Source: JARYMI01 sp037444845
Lineage (GTDB): Bacteria > Acidobacteriota > Aminicenantia > Aminicenantales > UBA8522
DNA: 64,000 nucleotides
NCBI GenBank assembly: GCA_037444845.1
Contig: JBBILQ010000002.1
Span: 1 to 64,000 of the forward strand
Direction of reading: 5' to 3'
The position numbers were made by a program, and so were the translations under genes. Under the pieces are notes generated by a model. The model searched no databases. It was not told the DNA's origin and was given only the letters and a program-made list of their open reading frames with translations. Positions 60,106-64,000 of this stretch are shown here, piece after piece. Position 1 is the first letter of the stretch, and each line of letters begins with the position of its first letter.

Positions 60106-60561
60106 ATGATCGAGATGGAAGACATCCTCAGCGAGTTCCACGGACTTCAAAAAGACCTCATCCATATTCTCCACCGGGCGCAGGCCAAGTTCGGCTATAT
60201 CCCCCCAGAGGCTGTTGCTCAGATTGCCCAGCGCCTCAAGATCAGCGAGAACGAGATTTTCGGCGTGCTCACGTTTTATAAAGCCTTCAGCCTGGAGCCG
60301 CGAGGCCAATATTTGGTCACCGTCTGTCTGGGTACAGCTTGCCATGTTCGGGGAGGCGTCCAGATCGTCGAAGAGATGGAAAGAAAACTCAAGGTCAAGG
60401 CTGGCCAAACGACGCCAGACAAGAAATTCACCCTGGAAACGGTCAACTGCCTGGGATGCTGCGCCATCGGTCCTGTCGTCGTCGTCAACGGAAAATACTA
60501 CTCCCATGTCACACTCAACAAAGTTGAGCCCATTATCAAGGAGTACAGAGAAGCGGGTTAA
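60106..60561 (+). CDS. NuoE-like [2Fe-2S] subunit
   Basis: The 151-aa protein is a thioredoxin-like [2Fe-2S] ferredoxin subunit of the NuoE/HndA/HydC family. The cluster ligands are CLGTACHVRGG (C-x4-C, near 80) and CLGCCAIGP (near 118), and the N-terminal helical bundle is present (LHRAQAKFGYIPPEAVAQIA). It works with the NuoF-like subunit encoded 6 bases downstream to accept electrons from NADH or pass them to it. Length is normal. Confidence 0.92.
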   Translation: MIEMEDILSEFHGLQKDLIHILHRAQAKFGYIPPEAVAQIAQRLKISENEIFGVLTFYKAFSLEPRGQYLVTVCLGTACHVRGGVQIVEEMERKLKVKAGQTTPDKKFTLETVNCLGCCAIGPVVVVNGKYYSHVTLNKVEPIIKEYREAG

Positions 60562-60567
60562 GCGGCC

Positions 60568-62478
60568 ATGAAAAGGATCAGCCATCCTTCCCAGCTCCAG
60601 GACTGGAAAAGACGGCTTTTAGCCGAACGGCGTTCCTGCGACAAGACCATCGTTGTCTCCTCAGGAACCTGCGGACAGGCCAGCGGCTCCCTCCAGATCA
60701 TCGAAGCCCTGAACTCGGAGATTGAGAAGAAGGACTTGCGCGAGACAGTGGGACTGGAGATCACGGGCTGCCACGGTTTCTGCGAGCTTGAACCGAATAT
60801 CGTCATCTATCCCCAGGGCATTTTTTATAAAAAGCTCACACCGGACGACATTCCCAGGGTTATTGATGAAACAATCCTGAAAAATAAAATTGTCCCTTCT
60901 CTCATCTACGAAGACCCAAAGACCGGCCGCCGATTTCCTCTCCAGAAGGATATCCCTTTCTACCAGAAGCAGGTCCGCCTCCTCACCGAGAACAACTTCA
61001 GGATCGACCCGACTAGAATCGAAGACTACATCATGATAGATGGCTATCAGGCTTTAGCCAAGGTTCTCTTCGACATGACGGCTGAGGAGGTGATTGCCGA
61101 AATCCGCGCATCGGATTTGCGGGGCAGAGGAGGGGCAGGGTTCCCGACCGGCCTCAAATGGCAATTGGTCCGCAATGCTGCAACGGCCAACCGCGATTGT
61201 AAATACCTAATCTGCAATGCTGACGAAGGAGACCCCGGAGCTTACATGGACCGCAGCCTCCTCGAGGGAAACCCCCACAGCGTCATCGAGGGAATGATCA
61301 TCGGTGCTTACGCGATCGGCGCGGCCGAAGGCTATATCTATGTTCGGATGGAATACCCGTTGGCAGTAAGGCATGTCACTTTTGCCCTCGAGCAGGCCAG
61401 AGCGCGCGGGCTGCTGGGGAATTCCATCCTGGGCTCTGAATTCCATTTCGACATCCACATTGTTGAGGGCGCGGGAGCCTTTGTCTCCGGCGAAGAGACC
61501 TCGCTCATGGCTTCGATCGAGGGCCGGCGCGCCTTTCCCAGACAGCGGCCGCCTTTTCCCGCCCTGGAAGGGTTATGGGGAAAGCCGACCTGTATCAACA
61601 ACGTGGAAACCTGGGCTAACGTTCCGCTCATCATCAACCGCGGAGCTAAAGAGTACAGCAAGATCGGCACCGTCGGGAGCAGGGGGACGAAGATTTTTTC
61701 GTTGGTGGGCAAAATAAACAGCACCGGACTTGTGGAAGTGCCGATGGGAATCACCCTTCGTGAAATTATCTATGACATAGGCGGCGGGATCAAGGAAGGC
61801 AAGAAGTTCAAGGCCGTCCAGACAGGAGGGCCTTCAGGCGGGTGCATTCCGGCAGAGAAGTTAGACTTGCCGATTGACTACGACACCCTCACTCAGGCCG
61901 GTTCGATCATGGGCTCGGGCGGCATGATCGTGATGGACGAGGACACCTGCATGGTTGATGTTGCCCGTTATTTTCTTCATTTCACCCAGGAAGAGTCGTG
62001 CGGCAAGTGCGTTCCCTGCCGCGTGGGCACGAGGCAGATGCACGACATCCTGACTCGCATCACCCGGGGTCTTGGAGAAGAAAAAGACCTCGGACAGTTA
62101 GAGGAGCTTGCCAATTCTGTCCAAAGCGCTTCTCTCTGCGGTCTGGGCCAGACAGCTCCCAACCCTGTTCTCACGACTCTGCGCTATTTCTGGCCGGAAT
62201 ACGAAGCCCACATCAGGGAAAAGAGCTGCCCGGCCCTGGTCTGCAAAGACCTCCTAGTCTATTATATTGAGCCGGGAAAATGCGTCGGCTGCCTTCTCTG
62301 CAAGAAGGGCTGTCCGGTCGAGGCGATCAGCGGCGAGAGGAAGAAAGTCCATGTGATCGACCAGGACGCGTGCATCAAGTGCGGGGCCTGTCTTGAAATC
62401 TGCCCTCCCAAGATAAAAGCTGTTTTCAAGTACACGGGAAAGAAAAAGGGAAAAATCCTCAAGAAAAAGCTGAGCTAA
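60568..62478 (+). CDS. NuoF-like flavoprotein subunit with extra iron-sulfur domains
   Basis: The 636-aa subunit has an N-terminal thioredoxin-like [2Fe-2S] domain (SSGTCGQASGSLQII and EITGCHGFCELEPN), the FMN/NADH core (LRGRGGAGFPTGLKWQLVRN near 190, NADEGDPGAYMDRSL), a [4Fe-4S] site ESCGKCVPCRVGTRQM near 475, and two C-terminal [4Fe-4S] ferredoxin motifs (CVGCLLCKKGCPVEAI, CIKCGACLEICPPKIK). This domain order is that of NADH-reactive subunits of bifurcating hydrogenases and formate dehydrogenases (HydB/HndC type), not respiratory NuoF. It is 6 bases after the NuoE-like gene and 10 bases before the NuoG/FdhA-like gene. Confidence 0.93.
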   Translation: MKRISHPSQLQDWKRRLLAERRSCDKTIVVSSGTCGQASGSLQIIEALNSEIEKKDLRETVGLEITGCHGFCELEPNIVIYPQGIFYKKLTPDDIPRVIDETILKNKIVPSLIYEDPKTGRRFPLQKDIPFYQKQVRLLTENNFRIDPTRIEDYIMIDGYQALAKVLFDMTAEEVIAEIRASDLRGRGGAGFPTGLKWQLVRNAATANRDCKYLICNADEGDPGAYMDRSLLEGNPHSVIEGMIIGAYAIGAAEGYIYVRMEYPLAVRHVTFALEQARARGLLGNSILGSEFHFDIHIVEGAGAFVSGEETSLMASIEGRRAFPRQRPPFPALEGLWGKPTCINNVETWANVPLIINRGAKEYSKIGTVGSRGTKIFSLVGKINSTGLVEVPMGITLREIIYDIGGGIKEGKKFKAVQTGGPSGGCIPAEKLDLPIDYDTLTQAGSIMGSGGMIVMDEDTCMVDVARYFLHFTQEESCGKCVPCRVGTRQMHDILTRITRGLGEEKDLGQLEELANSVQSASLCGLGQTAPNPVLTTLRYFWPEYEAHIREKSCPALVCKDLLVYYIEPGKCVGCLLCKKGCPVEAISGERKKVHVIDQDACIKCGACLEICPPKIKAVFKYTGKKKGKILKKKLS

Positions 62479-62488
62479 AAGGTTTAAG

Positions 62489-64000
62489 ATGAGAATCATG
62501 ATCAACGGCCGCCAGTTAGATGTCAGCGGGGAAAAGACGATTCTCGAAGTGGCCAGGTCCAGCGGGATCTTCATCCCCTCCCTCTGCGATCACCCGTCTC
62601 TGGCTCCTTTCGGCGGCTGCCGGCTGTGTCTGGTGGAAATCAAGGGACGCCAGGGCTATCCGCCCGCCTGCTGCACCTATGCTGAAGAAGGCCAGGATAT
62701 CGTGACGGAGACTCCAGAGCTTCAGGCGATCCGAAGACAGGTCCTCGAGCTCATCCTTTCAGAACACCCCCATGCCTGCCTTATGTGCGCGGAAAAGAAA
62801 AATTGTGATGAATACAAGACCACCATCCGCAAGGTCGGAGAGGTCACAGGATGTGTCCTCTGCCCGTCGAACGGCCGCTGCGAGCTCCAGGACGTCGTCG
62901 AAGCTATGAAGATCGACCGGGTTGGATTTCCCGCTTCCTACCGAAACTTCGACGTCCGGCGGGATGATCCTTTCTTCGACCGCAACTACAACCTCTGCAT
63001 TCTCTGCGGCCGGTGCGTGCGGGTTTGCCAGGAGGTGAGGGGAGCATCGGCCATCTCCTTTGTCTTCCGCGGCTCTCAAGCTGTGGTCGGGACAGCCTTT
63101 GACCGGCCCCTTCTTGAGTCGGGTTGCCAGCTTTGCGGCGCCTGCGTCGATGTCTGCCCCACAGGGGCGCTTGCCGAGCGCGCTTCTCGAGGCGAAGCCC
63201 TGCCGGATGAGGAAGCCGAAACCATCTGTCCTCTCTGCAGCATCGGCTGCGGGCTTAAAGCCAGCCTCAGAGGAGGAAGAATCGTCAGTTTCGCTCCGAC
63301 AAACGCTGAGGCTGTCAACCGAGGCCAGGCCTGCGTCAAAGGCCGGTTCATCCTGCGCGACATCGTTTACAGCTCGAAGCGAATTCTCAAACCCCTGGTC
63401 AGGCGCAACGGCGAGCTCCATGAAACCGGTTGGGATGAGGCTCTTGATTTTGTGGCCGGCAAGCTCAAGGGATACGTTGGGAAGAACCTCGCTTTTGTCA
63501 GCTCCACCCAGGTTTCTCTCGAAGACATGCACGTTTTTGACAGGTTCACCCGCGACGTCCTCCGCACAGACCAAATCGTCAGTTTCAGGAATCATTCTCC
63601 TCTAACTTCCTTCTGGAAAGAAATTCGAATGAATGGCCAGCCAGCTGAGCTGAATTTTGACCTGGATTCCATTTCCACGGCCAAAACGATCGTGGCCATC
63701 GGCGCTGACATCGTCATCTCTCATCCGATCATCTGGGTCGAGGTTTTTCGAGCTCTCAGGAACGGTGCCAGGCTTGTGGTCATCGATGAAAGGGATTCCG
63801 GCCTTGAGCGGCATGCCTCTTTCCGTCTGAGAGTTCAGACGGGAAGGGAATTTTCCCTGTTGAACCGTATCTCCCTAAAACTCCTCGAGAATAATCCTGA
63901 GAACCCCCATTCTCAGGTTAAAGGGTATGAAACCTGGCGGGAATCCCTGCTGAATGAGAAAAAGGCGGCTTTTGCCCGGGCCGATATTGACGAGGCAGAG
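62489..64000 (+). CDS. NuoG/FdhA-like iron-sulfur subunit (3' end outside window)
   Basis: The open frame starts MRIMINGRQLDVSGEKTILE and runs 504 codons to the edge without a stop. In order: N-terminal [2Fe-2S] (LCDHPSLAPFGGCRLCLVEI), a His-Cys region with two successive CX2CX5C motifs (CLMCAEKKNC and CVLCPSNGRC), two [4Fe-4S] motifs (CILCGRCVRVCQ, CQLCGACVDVCP), and a molybdopterin-type Fe4S4 domain (CPLCSIGCGL, later GQACVKGRF). It then enters the molybdopterin fold, where formate dehydrogenases have a Cys or Sec ligand; the corresponding segment DQIVSFRNHSPLTSFW has none. The stop and the C-terminus are not visible. Confidence 0.88.
   Translation, partial: MRIMINGRQLDVSGEKTILEVARSSGIFIPSLCDHPSLAPFGGCRLCLVEIKGRQGYPPACCTYAEEGQDIVTETPELQAIRRQVLELILSEHPHACLMCAEKKNCDEYKTTIRKVGEVTGCVLCPSNGRCELQDVVEAMKIDRVGFPASYRNFDVRRDDPFFDRNYNLCILCGRCVRVCQEVRGASAISFVFRGSQAVVGTAFDRPLLESGCQLCGACVDVCPTGALAERASRGEALPDEEAETICPLCSIGCGLKASLRGGRIVSFAPTNAEAVNRGQACVKGRFILRDIVYSSKRILKPLVRRNGELHETGWDEALDFVAGKLKGYVGKNLAFVSSTQVSLEDMHVFDRFTRDVLRTDQIVSFRNHSPLTSFWKEIRMNGQPAELNFDLDSISTAKTIVAIGADIVISHPIIWVEVFRALRNGARLVVIDERDSGLERHASFRLRVQTGREFSLLNRISLKLLENNPENPHSQVKGYETWRESLLNEKKAAFARADIDEAE

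Noticed and set aside
62759..63595. 278-codon minus-strand frame
   Set aside because: Antisense shadow of the iron-sulfur motifs of the NuoG/FdhA-like gene.

Overview
The window is a 64 kb piece of a bacterial chromosome of moderate GC content, with one 100-base run of N (11444-11543) that marks a scaffold join. The cell looks like a diderm bacterium: there are many Sec signal peptides and lipoboxes, several large exported proteins of beta-propeller, PPC or VWA type, and canonical sigma-70-like promoters (TTGACA-17-TATNAT recurs). The mix of exported propellers, DUF885 peptidase, SpoIVB-S55 protein, urocanate hydratase and NuoEF/FdhA-like redox genes resembles uncultured Acidobacteriota or Candidatus Aminicenantota. 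That placement is inference, since no 16S rRNA or marker set is present.

Layout. 1-7.5 kb is an accessory region: a CpsB-type phosphatase gene, an exported protein, and four toxin-antitoxin loci or remnants (truncated DUF433 gene, PIN/RHH, FitAB-like, RHH/RelE). It is littered with five copies of a 140-154 bp inverted-repeat element flanked by 4-bp YTAR duplications. One copy splits the relE gene, whose frame is restored exactly if the element plus one duplication is removed. 7.8-10.1 kb is the housekeeping run rpmE-prfA-prmC. 10-16.6 kb holds a BACON/cohesin-like lipoprotein and a c-di-GMP module (HD-GYP protein, coiled-coil protein, GAF-GGDEF-PilZ protein). hutU follows, then a five-gene cassette (18.6-21.8 kb): a tiny secreted twin-CX6C protein, an intercistronic hairpin, an exported propeller, an exported thioredoxin-like protein and an ABC permease/ATPase pair. 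gltX-glnS follow. 25-31.4 kb is a minus-strand run of three exported proteins (VWA/terpene-cyclase-like, transglutaminase-like lipoprotein, unknown).

31.8-37.9 kb carries an O-methyltransferase, an exported SagB-like oxidoreductase, tRNA-Arg(CCG), a sodium:solute symporter with an unlisted 39-aa membrane protein, a K+ channel and rmuC. 37.9-41.3 kb is a defence/TA island with two AbiE systems in opposite gene orders. The second lies between a partial copy and a complete copy of the tRNA-Lys(CTT) gene. 41-51.5 kb is mostly housekeeping (TauE, J-domain/HTH plus MinD-like pair, rpoZ, CYTH, polyprenyl synthase, tatD, DUF885, fabH, epimerase). 51.5-59 kb has an S55 peptidase protein, a propeller protein, efp, an MBL hydrolase and an amidohydrolase lipoprotein. 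The window ends in an operon of alanine dehydrogenase, NuoE, NuoF and a NuoG/FdhA-like subunit that runs off the edge.

Best candidates for something undescribed: the twin-CX6C peptide cassette (18.6-21.8 kb), the tRNA-Lys-bounded AbiE island with 10-bp tandem repeats (39.4-41.25 kb), the MITE-interrupted relE, and the J-like/HTH + MinD pair at 42.5-44.1 kb.
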